Part shown: in pieces, positions 1-10,316 of the stretch
How positions within the stretch are numbered: position 1 is the first letter of the stretch
Layout of the letters: each line of letters begins with the position of its first letter
Source: Phytopythium helicoides
Taxonomy: Eukaryota > Oomycota > Peronosporomycetes > Pythiales > Pythiaceae
Direction of reading: 5' to 3'
Assembly: GCA_024867545.1 (NCBI GenBank)
Contig: JANFNE010000010.1
Location: 992,001-1,056,000 of the forward strand
DNA: 64,000 nucleotides
Translations under genes and position numbers: made by a program
The notes under the pieces: generated by a model
Told to the model about the DNA's origin: nothing
The model's database searches: none
The model's input: the letters and a program-made list of their open reading frames with translations, nothing else

Positions 1-670
1 CTCTCCGGCAAGCACGGCGGCGATACCAGTGGCCTGGTCTCCAATGTACGCCCACAGCAGCGCGTGCGGGATGCCTCCAACGGCCGAGGAGACAGGCGAA
101 GCGCAGCGGTGAGACGTTGGTGATGGCGAGCATGTAGCACCTGACGAGGTTGGGGATGCTGGATAGCTGGAAGAGCAGCAAGGGGCTTCCAGCTGCCGGT
201 GGCGAGCACCTCGGAGAAGGCGCGGAAGGTCGGGAACTTGCCGTGCAGATACCCCCCGATCGCGTCCTTGCCGAGCGCGCGCGCCATGAGGAACGTGAGC
301 AGCGAGCCGCCCGTCTTGCCGATCTCAATGATGACGAACGCGCGCGGCACGCCAAAGAGCAGCCCCGCCGCCGTCTCGAGCACGGCCGAGGGCACGCACA
401 GCGGGATGGCCACGAGGAACACGAGCGTCACGAGCACCGAGCCGAGCAGCAGGTCCCTGCTTCACGTAGGCCGACGCCTCCTCCATGACCTCGTGCACGG
501 GCAGCAACGGAGAGCAGCGCCACGACCGCGGCCAGCAGCGCCGCCGCGCCCGCGAGCTTGAGCCAGGCGCGGCGCCGGCGCCGGCGCTCCAGCGACGCCA
601 GCAGCAGCGCGCCGCTGCTCTCGTTCAGGTCGCCGACGGCCGCCGCGCCGCCGTAGTACGCGTAGTCCAT
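1..670 (-). CDS. VTT/SNARE-associated domain membrane protein (TVP38/TMEM64-like), 3' end outside window
   Basis: Starts MDYAYYGG at 670 and runs off the window at position 1. A basic RRRRRR stretch precedes a first membrane helix (LKLAGAAALLAAVVALLSV). Then come a loop with PVHEVMEEASAYVKQ, a helix ending in VAIPLCVPSAVLETAAGLLFG, a segment VIIEIGKTGGSLLTFLMARAL, and later LFQLSSIPNLVRCYMLAIT and GGIPHALLWAYIGDQATG. This order matches the VTT (DedA/TVP38/TMEM64) family, which holds ER and Golgi membrane proteins with reentrant helices, some of them lipid scramblases. The frame changes near 506, 455, 183 and 100, each time by one base, and the family pattern continues in the new frame. I therefore treat it as one gene with sequence errors. 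The exact substrate or role is not visible. Confidence 0.75.
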
Positions 671-1016
671 GGCGGTCGAGCGGCTTTCGGCGAGTGCTGC
701 ATGCCTTGCTGACCAATGTTTCTTCAGGTGGGGAGGAGTTTTCACTTGATGTTTGTATGGGGAGAGAGGGCCTTTTCGTGGGCACCTGCGCGGGCACCTG
801 ATTCCTGCAGTGGAAGTTTTTTTTTTTAGCGGCGGGTTGTGATTGGGGGGAAAAGGTGGAGGGAAGGTTTTGATTGGTGGGAAAAGGGAAATAAATCAGC
901 GAAGGAGCTTGGCGCTGCTTGGATCGTCTGTTGAAAAAGGTTGGGAGATGATCATCAAGAGACGTGGAGTTTTTTTTTTTTTTGATCACTTTTGCTGACT
1001 CAGGGAGATGCAGTTG
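671..1016. other. Intergenic, promoter side of the VTT gene
   Basis: No coding feature seen. It holds two near-identical inverted CCAAT boxes (GATTGGGGGGAAAAGG near 842 and GATTGGTGGGAAAAGG near 870) and two T-runs (near 818 and 970). The boxes lie about 170-200 bp upstream of the VTT start and are the likely promoter elements of that gene. Confidence 0.4.
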
Positions 1017-2914
1017 CTACGCGGACGCTGGCAGCATGACCTCGAGCGTCGAGCGGCCGATCCAGAGCAGTGCTGGGTCGTCTCGGGCGAGCACGAACGA
1101 CTCGGACTGGTCCACGAACCCGACGGCCAGCAAAAACTCGAGGCACTCGGGTAGATGCCCGACCCGCGACTCGAACACGCGGTTCGCCTTGCGAATGCTG
1201 CGGTACTTGGACTCTCCAGGGTGCTGGAGGATGTTGGACACGATCTTGTACAGCACCGAGGCCGCGGCGGCGACGACTTGGGCGTCGTAGTGGGACTGAA
1301 GCGTCCGCAGCGCAGAGTACACTCGTCGTTCTCGCTCGCCTGGAGTTGGAAATGTTAGGATATGATGCCACTTCACCTCAAAAGATCAATGCGACGTACT
1401 CATTGGAAAGCCCGCAAACTCATCGGAGGGCTCTGGCAGGGGTTGTACACGAGTTGGTGTGACCTGAAAATCCCCGGTCAGAATCAGTTTGAAAGCACTT
1501 TCCACACCGCAAAGTGCCGAAAGAGCTACTTACATGAGGTATTGCTGCTGGAACATCTGCTGAGACGCTCGGAGCATGAGATTCTTGAGATTCAGCTCCG
1601 TTGGGTGAAGAAGGAGACTCTGTGGCTAGCGGCTCATCAACTTCCATTTGTTCTGCTTCGAGTGATTGCTTTCGAGAGGGTGACGGTGCTGGCTTTTGAT
1701 CAATAGGCTTCGGCACTTGAGGCTTCGTTTCCTCGCTCAAAAGACGGCTGCTCAGCCGGTCACTCGCTCCTCCAAGCTTTTGACCACTACTTCCTCCGCT
1801 TCCGCTGCTCGCAGATGAACGCTCCTCAGCAAAGCCTGAAACAGATCCACCAGTTACCGCCCCAGACGAATGCGTCCAGTCGAGTTCATCGCACTCGCGC
1901 TCAACTTGGCGCATAAGCTGGTAGAACTTCGAATCGTGGTCAGAGTGAACCTGAAATATGTCTGAATGTTAGATGTGCTCATAAACCCACAGTGGCGAGT
2001 TGTCCAGGTAACTTACATTGTGTGAGAGTTCGTGGAAGAGCACCTTCTTGATACTGCAGACACCAAGAAGATTGCGATGTGAACGCATGTTCCGTGATGC
2101 GGCTCGGGACGAAACAAACTCACGTACCTTAGGTATTTGCGAAATCCAAGCAGATCATCAGTCCGCAGCCGCAGCAGGATCTCTTGGCCTTTGTTCTTGT
2201 TTAATCCGAGGACGCACACTGGATCAACACCGACCTTGCCGTCTGGGTACATTTCTGATAGAGCGCCAACGGTCCACCTAGATGACACAAAACAACAATC
2301 ATGGGAGTGACATATTCCTACGACATCACACCAACGGATTCGAGCCATCCATACTTGTGCTTCTCCATGACGGCGAGGATTCCGCGGTCGTTTGCCAGCC
2401 TCTCCAGAATCTCTCTTGCCTTTGCTCTGTCCTTGAACTGCTTGAGCTCTCTAATGTCGTGGAACCGATAGTTGGTAGCAACCGCTTCCCGCGCCTGGAA
2501 TTGCTGGTTCCTCTGCGCAATATTCACAACCGCGCGGTTCTCTCTATCAAGCCACAAAGCCCCCAAGTCAGCCAGAGCCATTCTGTAAAATCCAGCCTCT
2601 TCCACCCACCGAATGCGCTGCTCCTCGATCACAGCCGTCTGCGTCTCGTTCATGCTCTGAATCGTCTGCTTCGTGGCTCCAGCCAGCAGCAGCAGCGTCG
2701 GGTTGCTCGCCAGCCCTTGGCAGCTCTCGACCAGCAGCCGCTGCGGCTCGGACGTGTCGACGCGCCGCTTGCCGTGGAAAACGCGCTGCGCCTCGGCCGG
2801 AACGCCCGCCAGGCGCTCGATCTCGCGCTGCAGCTGCTCCACCGTTGTCTGCTCGCGCTCTGCGAGCTGCAGGCGCAGCGCTTGGCCCTTGAACTGCAGC
2901 GTCAGCGCCTCCAT
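1017..2914 (-). CDS. UBL-WLM-PUB protein (Wss1/SPRTN-like DNA-protein crosslink metalloprotease)
   Basis: Six exons. Exon 1 (start MEALTLQF at 2914; an upstream ATG at 2950 is possible) encodes a ubiquitin-like fold (LQFKGQALRLQLAE...TVEQLQREI...). The WLM zincin domain spans exons 1-4: KYGW, WTVGALSEMYPDG, CVLGLNKNKGQEI, then the zinc site LFHELSHNVHSDHD with HExxH and a third His. Exons 5-6 end in a PUB domain (VYSALRTLQSHYDAQ...ILQHPGESKYRSIRKAN), which binds p97/CDC48 tails. Introns lie near 2278-2321, 2054-2125, 1952-2014, about 1464-1535 and about 1347-1398, with GT donors and AG acceptors. One base looks extra near 1601. Wss1-family proteases cleave DNA-protein crosslinks and SUMO/ubiquitin conjugates; the UBL plus PUB layout suggests a CDC48-coupled version. 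Confidence 0.87.
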
Positions 2915-3224
2915 CGTCGTCTTCGTAGCTCTTGGAGTGCCAATTCGCATCTGACGAGCGCGACGGGCATAAGAAAGCCGAGTTACGTAATCTTCGAGAT
3001 AATTCCACGTTGATTGGTCGAAAAAAACAGGAATGATTGCGAATCAGATAACAACGAATGACAAGGTGGGAGAGATTTGATTGGATGAAATGCGGATGGG
3101 TATTTTTGCCTGACTGATCTTGAAGAGACGCTATAAATGATGCCGCCCTGCATTCACAGACGTCGCCGCTCGGAAGGCTGCGAAGGAGGACGCGGCCGGC
3201 TGCTGACTTAGTGAACGCGCTGCG
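2915..3224. promoter_or_regulatory. Shared head-to-head promoter region (UBL-WLM-PUB / CFAP53-like)
   Basis: About 310 bp separate two divergent start codons. Two inverted CCAAT boxes occur (GATTGGTCG near 3012 and GATTGGATG near 3079). A TATA-like CTATAAATGA lies near 3131 on the plus-strand side. No open frame here looks coding. Confidence 0.4.
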
Positions 3225-5030
3225 ATGGTCATGCGTCATGCAGGGGCAGCGCCAGCTGGGAGTCGCGGCGTGGGCGAGTCGCTGATCCTCAAGCGGCGCC
3301 AGAGAGAAGACCACTTGTCGAGTTACGCCGACTGTGTCAGGGGACTCCACAAGATGCACTCGCGCGCCGAGTGGGAGCACACGCTGGCAGGGAAAGCCGA
3401 GGTACGACAGATGCAAAACGTGTACGGCCAGCTCAAGAACCAGCAAGAGTCCCAGCTGCACTCGCGTCGCCTACGGTGCGTTTGTTTGTGTGCGTGCTTT
3501 TTGACCTGCCAGGGTGTTGTCGTTCGACTGAGCAACAACCTACAGCCTTGCAGAGCTGTACAACCGCGAGATGGAGGAGTGGACGGCCGAGTGCCTTGCT
3601 AACGTCGAGACGCCAGAAGATCGAAAGCAAAAGTGAGACGCGAGTTTTCGATCATGACTGGTGTCCAGGTTCTAACGAGTCGATCCCTAGGATGATCCAG
3701 CGCGCCTTGGAGCTCAAGCAGCGGCGCGAGCGCGAGCGCCAAGCTATTGTCGACGAGAAACGCATGCAGCAATATCGGTGTGCATGTTCTGTGGTGTGTT
3801 TGACGTGATGGGTCCCTCTCTAAAATTCGTTCGCTGAACAGTGAATCGTGTGACGACCTGAGAGTCGAGGAGACCCGAAAGGTGCAAAAGATTGTTCTTT
3901 CTGATCGTGATCTACAGTTGGAGGAGCGCAAGCGAATTGAAGAGCAAGAGGTATTTTTTTGTGCTTATACTATCAATATGTGTGCGAGCACTAACATACG
4001 CGATAATTGCAGCGACAAATTGAGGCGAAAATGGCGCAGCTCTGGGAAGAAGATCGACTCAAGAAAGAGGAACGCGACCGAATGGACCGTGAAATGGCTA
4101 TGAAGCGCAATGAAGAGATGAAGGCTATTCTTGATTTGCAGGTCAAGATTTTCCAGCAGCATAAAGGCGAGGTCGAGGAGAATAAGCGCGCCGAGGACAA
4201 GGAGTTGCTAGACGAGTGGGAGCGACTGAAACGGGTCGAAGAAGAGCTTCAAGAGCACCATCGCCAGAATGAAATAGCTGTAAGTCGCAAATGGCATGTA
4301 AGAAATGCTACTACTACTGATAACACGAGTGTGCGCGATATTGCAGAGAGCCATGGAGGTGAAGAAATTCAATCAAGAACGCGTTGCAGCCACTCGAGAA
4401 ACTGCTGAGCGTGAAAGACAGTATGACCAGCTCCTTCTTGAGCAAGCGCTGGCGCAAGAAGCCGAGGACAAGCGTCGCGAGCGTGAGCAGCAAGAACGCT
4501 TTCGCCAAGAGCAGTTAGAGTACCAGCAGATGCTCAAACGCCAAATGGAGACTGAAGCTGAGGATCTCTCGTACCTCGATAAACTGCGCAAAGACATGGA
4601 GGACGCCGTCTGGGCCAAGCGGGACGCGCAGCACAATGCCGAGGAGGCTGCTCGGCAGGAGTTGTTGCGTCAAGTTCTCATCTCTCGCGAGCAGCAAATC
4701 GACAACAAGCGAGCCAACGCGATCAAGGCTAGACAGAATGACACTGCTTACATGGAGCAACTCAAGAGAGAGTCGGAGGAGGCATTGCAAAGAGAGTTGC
4801 GTGAGCAAGAAGAGCGCCGCGCTGAGCTCAAGCGCACACAGACCGACCAGCTGCGGCAGCTGGAGGAGCGACGACAAGCCGAGGAGCAGAAACAGCAAAC
4901 CGACTTTCTTGAGCTCAAGCGAATGCAGCTCGCTGAGAAGAAGTACAAGGAGCGAGTAGCACAGTTTGCGACTGCAGCTCCTAACACCAACTTTCGCCGC
5001 AAGACAGCGCAATGGTACTTTGACGCGTGA
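3225..5030 (+). CDS. CFAP53/CCDC11-like TPH-domain coiled-coil protein of cilia
   Basis: Six exons (3225-3475, 3546-3632, 3691-3777, 3842-3950, 4013-4279, 4347-5030) join in phase to 494 residues, close to the 514 of human CFAP53. Nearly the whole product is charged coiled coil rich in Glu, Arg, Gln and Lys, typical of the trichohyalin-plectin homology (TPH) domain. The start region has ESLILKRRQREDHLSSYADC and the end has PNTNFRRKTAQWYFDA, outside the coil. TPH proteins such as CFAP53, MNS1 and trichoplein are inner-microtubule or centriolar proteins, which fits an organism with flagellate zoospores. No frame break is present. Trichoplein or MNS1 cannot be excluded without a profile search. 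Confidence 0.72.
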
Positions 5031-5204
5031 AGCGAGTGCGGCACAAGAACGCAGACAAGTGACTATAGTAACTAGTATGATTTCCCTACACTATGTGTTG
5101 ACAGATAGTTCACAAGGATTGGCAACACAGTGGGGTCTTGTTGATGGTAATGTGGAGACGAATCGACTCCAAAGAGCAAAGTGGGAAAAAAAGGGAGAGG
5201 CGAG

Positions 5205-6428
5205 CTAGGAATGCTGGAGAGACGTGATGGCCACGAACGACTGCTTCTCGGCCACAAAGCGGCCCTTGACGCGATGCCGTTTGGCCGCACAGGCCCGACG
5301 CGTGTCCGAGATCGACGGATCCAATGCCTTGGATGATTGCGCCTTGCGCTTTCCTTTCGACTGCGTCGCGCTCTGAATGAGAACAGCAGTAGGCGGAGGA
5401 GGGCAGTGACGCGACACTGACCGCGGTGGCCCCGACAACAAAGCCGACGAGCTTGACAGCAGCGACGACCCAAGACAAGGAGCCGCGCGGCCTTCGATCT
5501 GCACCGAGAACTTGGGCACATAGATGCGCGAATCGACTTTCGGCGCAGCCAGTTTTGGCAGCGATACGATCGGTGCTCGCGCTGGCTCGGCAGCTTTCTC
5601 CAACTTGGAAAAGAGGTTGGACACGCTGTCCACTTGGAGCGCGTCGATCCAGTCCTGGTCCGACACCGTATCGGCCGCAGCCTCGTCATTTTCCAGTTCG
5701 GAAAACAGCTCGGACATGGCGTCAACGTTCTTGGCATCCGCAGAATCCACGGCATCCTGTTCCTCGAGATTGGAGAACAGATTCGCCCATAGGCATCCAC
5801 ATTCTGCGCGTCCTCTGCGTCCACTGCGGCTAGCAGCGTCTTCTGCGCTCTCCAGCTCGGAAAACATGTCGGAGAACTCATCGACAACTCGCGCGTCCTC
5901 GACGTCGACGACTCAGGTCCGCGGCTCGGCGGGGAGCACAATTTCAAGCTCCTTGGAGCTCTGGTTGGCCTCCTCGAGCGCCGAGAAGATGTCGCTGATC
6001 TCCTCGACGTTGATGGCGTCTTCGTCCTCGATGAAGACTCCAAAGTCTGCGCCCAGCTCGTGCTCTCCCTCCATGAGCGAGAACATGTCGCTGAGCTGCT
6101 CGACGTTCTTCCAGTCGTCTCCATCTTCTCCTGCCTTTTCTTCCACTCGACCTCACACTCCTTGTCCACTCGGCTCTTGAGGCCGCTCGCGGCCTCCACA
6201 TGCATATACAAAACCCCATCGAGCTGCCGGCCGCTTCCCGGCCGGCCGCGAGCGTCCGTGGACAGGGGGCTCCTCATCGGAAGAACTCGACGAGGTCTCG
6301 TCCACGGGCGACCCGCGCCGCCTTAGAGAGCGGCCAGCTGTCCCCGCCTGGGACAGCGGCGACTGGCTCGCGCGGAAGCGAATCCGAATCACGTGAAACA
6401 AACGCTGGTTGACAGTAAAGGCGAACAT
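5205..6428 (-). CDS. CCT-motif-like protein with repeated FSxLE motifs
   Basis: The C-terminus carries RRACAAKRHRVKGRFV, which matches the second half of the CCT motif (A..R.RVKGRFV) of plant CONSTANS/TOC1-type nuclear proteins; related proteins are known in oomycetes. Upstream, an acidic region holds six copies of a short motif: SDMFSLME, SDIFSALE, SDMFSELE, NLFSNLEE, SELFSELE, SNLFSKLE, mostly preceded by DAxNV(D/E). An intron with a GTCAGT donor and TTCAG acceptor lies near 5371-5427. The N-terminus (MFAFTVNQ at 6428, then a Ser/Asp-rich patch) is uncertain because the frame shifts near 6225, 6130, 5915 and 5795. A transcription-related role is an inference from the CCT end only. Confidence 0.5.
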
Positions 6429-7346
6429 CGTGACCTGACGAGAGGGGAACGACGAGCGGCTGCTGACTCAGGCTACGGGCGCGGGGGACGGCGCGGACGG
6501 ACGAGAAGACGCGTCTCTGGGCTCACACGTGGGTGGGGAGCGGTCGAGACGCACGCGCGGGGCTCGCGGTCTTCTCGGGGGGCTGCGCGCGGTCGGCTGA
6601 GCGGGCGGAGGCTTGGGTGGATGGGGAAGTGACTGCATGAGGGAGAAGGAACCGGAAGCGACTTGGCGGGAGTATGTGGGTATGTGGTGGGAATAGGAAG
6701 AGTTCGGGAGTGTAATTTTGTAATAAAAAGGAGGAGGGGAGGGGGTGACTGGTGAGTGATGGTTGCGTGGGAAGGAAGGGATGGGGGAAAACCTCTGGAA
6801 AGTGATGGAAGGACCTGTGGAAAACAATTGCGAAGCGGTGCGAGCAGCACTTCAACGTGGTGCACGTGTGGTGGTGCGCTCATGGAGGCGATTGCCGGTT
6901 TGGCTTTAGTGAAGCGAGCTTTGTTGAGTTTGGGGTGGAGACAAGCAGTCCACGATGCTCGAAGCTATCATAATACAGCTCACTGCGAATGGAGCTGCCT
7001 CTCTGCGAAGGCCTCCACTCAACAAAAAGGTCCGACTGCCTGTCCAAATTCTCGAACGCGGAGGTCATGACTCAGCCTCATTCGAGAGAACGACAGCATG
7101 CTCTTCCATGGACTGCAAAGCTCCTCACAGGAGAGTCAGCGCCCCTCGGAGCGTGGAATGTCGAGCTGAATCGTGTGAGTACCACCGCTAGAAGATTGCA
7201 ATTTGGAAAGAAGCCTTTTCAAGCTCGTCGGTTCCATTGGTTCTGTATTTACGCGCTTGGTAGTTTCACGTAAGTGGTGGAAGGATAAATGAAGACGTCG
7301 GAGGACAACATGCACGTCTGGAGGCAGCAGCTCCGTCGACGAACGG
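6429..7346. other. Intergenic, no gene recognised
   Basis: About 0.9 kb between two minus-strand genes. Short open frames on both strands have low-complexity or arbitrary composition and no family signature. A purine-rich stretch (6680-6790, mostly G and A) stands out. This stretch should contain the promoter of the CCT-like gene and the 3' flank of the next. Confidence 0.4.
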
Positions 7347-8306
7347 TTAGAGCATCGGCAACTTCAGCGGGCTGTCGCTGCTCAATAAGGACGCCGACTT
7401 GCGGTGGCGGATGCAGAGCCCACCCTTACGAGCAGCCTGGAAACACTCGGGTGCAGAGCAGCGCTTGCCTCCTCCGTGGCTGTAGCAGAACCCGCCAGCC
7501 TGTGCGCTCTTGGTGCACGTGATGGATGAGCAGCGCTTGCCGCCGCCGTGAGAGATGCAAAAGCCTCCTCCATGCGCGCACTTGGAGCACCCCACGACCT
7601 TGCAGGACTGCCGACCACCATGAGCCATGCAAAACCCGTGGCGTCGAGCGACCAAGCCGCAGTTAGGCGCCTTGCACTTGCTGCCGCCGCCGTGGGCCTT
7701 GCACCTGCCACCGCTCTGGGCGACAGTCTGGCAGCCGTCAACGTTGCAACGCTTGCCTCCACCATGACGGATGCAAAAGCCGCCACTCAGCGCGTACTTG
7801 TAGCACTCGGGCATACCGCATTGCCGTCGAGGACTGGGCTTGGCACGTCCTGGTGAGCGCTTGCTGAGCGAAGTTTCGGCGCACAGCAAGTCGCGGAGTG
7901 ACAGGTGACGTCTGGGCTTGAATCGCGTCGGACTCGACGGTGAGCTGGAGCACGTTGAACTCGAGCTCGAGGCTCGAAATCGGCGACACGGGGTCCGGCC
8001 TCTCTCGACGGAAGATCGCTGGCGGCGGCGAGGGCGAGCACCAGCTCGCCTCCATGCAGTCGCCGTGCTTGGTCGGCGTGGCGTTGCAGAGCGCGAGCAG
8101 GTAGTGGACTTGCGGCAGTCGGTGGGGAGTCGGCGTGTGTGGCGAGGCGCACTCGGCCAGCGCGAGCAGCGAGGCAAAGGCGTAGGGCGAGCAGGTGGCG
8201 GCCGCCATGTCGGCGTCGAGCGCTTGGAGATCTGCGTCGGTCGAGGGAAATTCGCGAGTGCGAGCGCCTCGGCCGCGCGGAACGCGAGCGCGAGCTGCAG
8301 CGCCAT
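7347..8306 (-). CDS. Cys/His HGGG-repeat protein (oomycete WRKY19-like zinc-binding repeats)
   Basis: The C-terminal half has six tandem units of about 24 residues with the pattern C-x4-C-x3-A-x3-G-x-C-x2-HGGG-K/S (for example CNVDGCQTVAQSGGRCKAHG). The last unit ends in CIRHRKSASLL. Such repeats, annotated as WRKY transcription factor 19-like in oomycete genomes, are expected to bind zinc through Cys3His sets, but they lack a WRKY domain. The N-terminal part (MALQLALAF from 8306) includes a helical region, then SSLELEFNVLQLTVESDAI. The reading frame changes near 8248 and 7912, each by one base, and the joined product of about 320 residues has no other stop. Nuclear or nucleic-acid binding is plausible but not shown. 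Confidence 0.68.
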   Translation of the reverse strand: MALQLALAFRAAEALALANFPRPTQISKRSTPTWRPPPARPTPLPRCSRWPSAPRHTRRLPTDCRKSTTCSRSATPRRPSTATAWRRAGARPRRRQRSSVERGRTPCRRFRASSSSSTCSSSPSSPTRFKPRRHLSLRDLLCAETSLSKRSPGRAKPSPRRQCGMPECYKYALSGGFCIRHGGGKRCNVDGCQTVAQSGGRCKAHGGGSKCKAPNCGLVARRHGFCMAHGGRQSCKVVGCSKCAHGGGFCISHGGGKRCSSITCTKSAQAGGFCYSHGGGKRCSAPECFQAARKGGLCIRHRKSASLLSSDSPLKLPML

Positions 8307-9314
8307 CGTCCAGCTCGGGCGTCGAGCCGAAGCTCCGAGGGGGTAAAGCAAGACTAGCCGGGGTGGCGCGCGTCGCAGAGAGCCGCAGAGTGGCGAGCAT
8401 GGCGGCACGCGTGGCTGGCTGTCAGCGAGCGATCTTCTCACAGGATCTTGAGCCTCAAGCACAACACAGAGCGCGGCTGGGAATCAGGCGTGGTGCGTGG
8501 GTCACAAGCGAGCAATGGAGAGGAAGCGCATCTGGCGGCGGCGAGATGTGATGAGATGAGACCGTGGGTGTCGCGCCTGTTTGGTTGCGAGGATTGCTTG
8601 AGTTGGTATCGTCAAGATTTTACAATGTACAGGGGATTTGTATGCTCGACTGACGTGGAAGGTGATGAGAGCACTTCAACTTGCGAGGCGAGGCTTGAAG
8701 TGGTGGTACGTGGCAGGCGGCAAGCAGTCATCGGTTCGATTGTTGATACCGTAGGGCTGCGAACGGCGGATCGTCTGTCGAGACAACATGTGCAGCGCTC
8801 GCGCCTCTCCAAGATCCAACGCGCGCTACTGTAATGCGAATCCCCTCGATGGGACGAACCAGCATGCAGCCAACGCGGCGACGACACCATCGAGATGCAC
8901 GCCTAGCCGAGCTGCTCCTCTCGGACTAATCCCCGCTCGCCGCCACATGCGCGGAACTGTATCGCAACAACGCCAGCCAGAGAGTGGAGCCATGCCTGAC
9001 AATGCCTGACATCGTGAAGCTCATGAGCAGCTACGTGTGCGCGCAGCAATCAGCCGCCGCGTGTATGTGTGCGTGTGTGTGTGTGTGTGTCGATCGGCGA
9101 CTCCACGAAGAAGGGCGGACTTTAACATCTTCGTAAAAACGAAGATGCGCAAGGTGGGCCAGCAATCGACTCGACCTTGAAACGGCTCAGTTGCCGTACC
9201 AAACCACCGAGAAGCGAGCGAGATCTGCAGCACTAAGGTACAGTAGTGACGCATCTAATGGCTTTTCTCCGTGTTGAGTATGGGGCTAATAACTTAGGGC
9301 GGGGGCCTCGCGGT
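8307..9314. other. Intergenic, no gene recognised
   Basis: About 1 kb between the start of the HGGG-repeat gene and the stop of the next minus-strand gene. It contains a short GT microsatellite and no convincing coding frame. Confidence 0.4.
9061..9090. repeat. GT-rich microsatellite
   Basis: An interrupted (GT)n tract, with A and C interruptions near its 5' end and nine uninterrupted GT units at its 3' end (9073-9090). It lies in intergenic DNA. Confidence 0.8.
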
Positions 9315-10316
9315 CTACGGCAGCAGCAGCGTCTGCAGGAACTCAATGTCCTCGTCGGTCCACAGCTCGCGCTCGCTGCGGCACGACACGATGGGCGCGA
9401 AGTCGTCGCCCAGGTCCAGCTCCTCGACGTCCAGGCCCAGGCTTCCAGCGGCCGAGGCGCAGGCGTCGAGCGAGGCGGAGCGATCTCCTGCCGCGCAAAT
9501 GTTGAGGAACGAGTCCGGGGTGAAGTCGTCGATGCCCGTGGGCGACGACTCGTCGCCAGGCTTGCAGCCCACGGGCTCCGCCGCTCGCTGTTGCTGCTGA
9601 GGCTCGAGCTTGATGAACGGCGACATGAAGGTGGTTGAGGTGGAGCTGGCAGCTTCGGCTCGCGGGAGCTGGAACGGGACGATAAGCGGGGTGGATGCCG
9701 GCGCGATGTGGCGAGCGGCGGGCTGGACGGCTGGGGTCTCGGAGTCCAGGAGGAAAGGCAGGCTGTGGCCGGAAGCAGTCGGGATCTGGATGGGAGGCAC
9801 GAGTGCCGTCGGGTTGGTGATCGAGCTGATTGCCACCAGGTCCTGCTGGTTGCGCGGCGAAGAAGTGATGGTCGCAGTGGCTGGAGTTGAGAGGCCGCTG
9901 GCGAGCACGTGGAGAGGCAGCCCGCCGAGCGACTTTTGCTGCTGGTGCTCGAAAAAGAGCTGCTGCGCGACCGCCATCGACACCTGCTTCTTGAGCACGG
10001 CACGGCGCTGGGAGCGCTCTCGTCGGCGGATGGCGTGCACGGTTTGGTACTTGCGGTCGCTGCGACGCTGGATGAGGTTCTGCTTGATGCGGTGCTCCTC
10101 GCACAACGAATGCGCATCGCCATTGCGCTTGAGCGTGCGCTCGTTGAAACACTTGCCCGTTTTGTACTGGCACTTGCCGTAGTACGGGCGCTTGGCCGGC
10201 TCGCCTTCAACCGACTTGGTGGCGGCTGCCGCCAGAGCCTGGTAGTTAGTCGCGGCCGGAGCTGCCGAGGCGCTCGCAGACGAGCTCGAGTGTGCGTTGT
10301 TCCGCGATGTGGCCAT
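9315..10316 (-). CDS. Putative nuclear protein with CxxxxxxC-x(n)-CxxH (TGKC-type) motif
   Basis: A single intact exon of 333 residues from MATSRNNAHSS. Residues about 45-90 contain CQYKTGKCFNERTLKR, then HSLCEEHR and QNLIQRRSDRKYQ. This Cys/His plus basic block recurs in many oomycete and algal proteins of unknown function and is likely a zinc-binding DNA-contact module. The rest is Ala, Ser, Thr and Gln rich, with acidic segments near the end (GLDVEELDLGDDFAP, WTDEDIEFLQTLLLP) that resemble activation regions. A role as transcription regulator is an inference. No frame break occurs. A basic segment (YQTVHAIRRRERSQRRAVLKK) follows the Cys/His block, but no leucine zipper follows it. Confidence 0.6.
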   Translation of the reverse strand: MATSRNNAHSSSSASASAAPAATNYQALAAAATKSVEGEPAKRPYYGKCQYKTGKCFNERTLKRNGDAHSLCEEHRIKQNLIQRRSDRKYQTVHAIRRRERSQRRAVLKKQVSMAVAQQLFFEHQQQKSLGGLPLHVLASGLSTPATATITSSPRNQQDLVAISSITNPTALVPPIQIPTASGHSLPFLLDSETPAVQPAARHIAPASTPLIVPFQLPRAEAASSTSTTFMSPFIKLEPQQQQRAAEPVGCKPGDESSPTGIDDFTPDSFLNICAAGDRSASLDACASAAGSLGLDVEELDLGDDFAPIVSCRSERELWTDEDIEFLQTLLLP

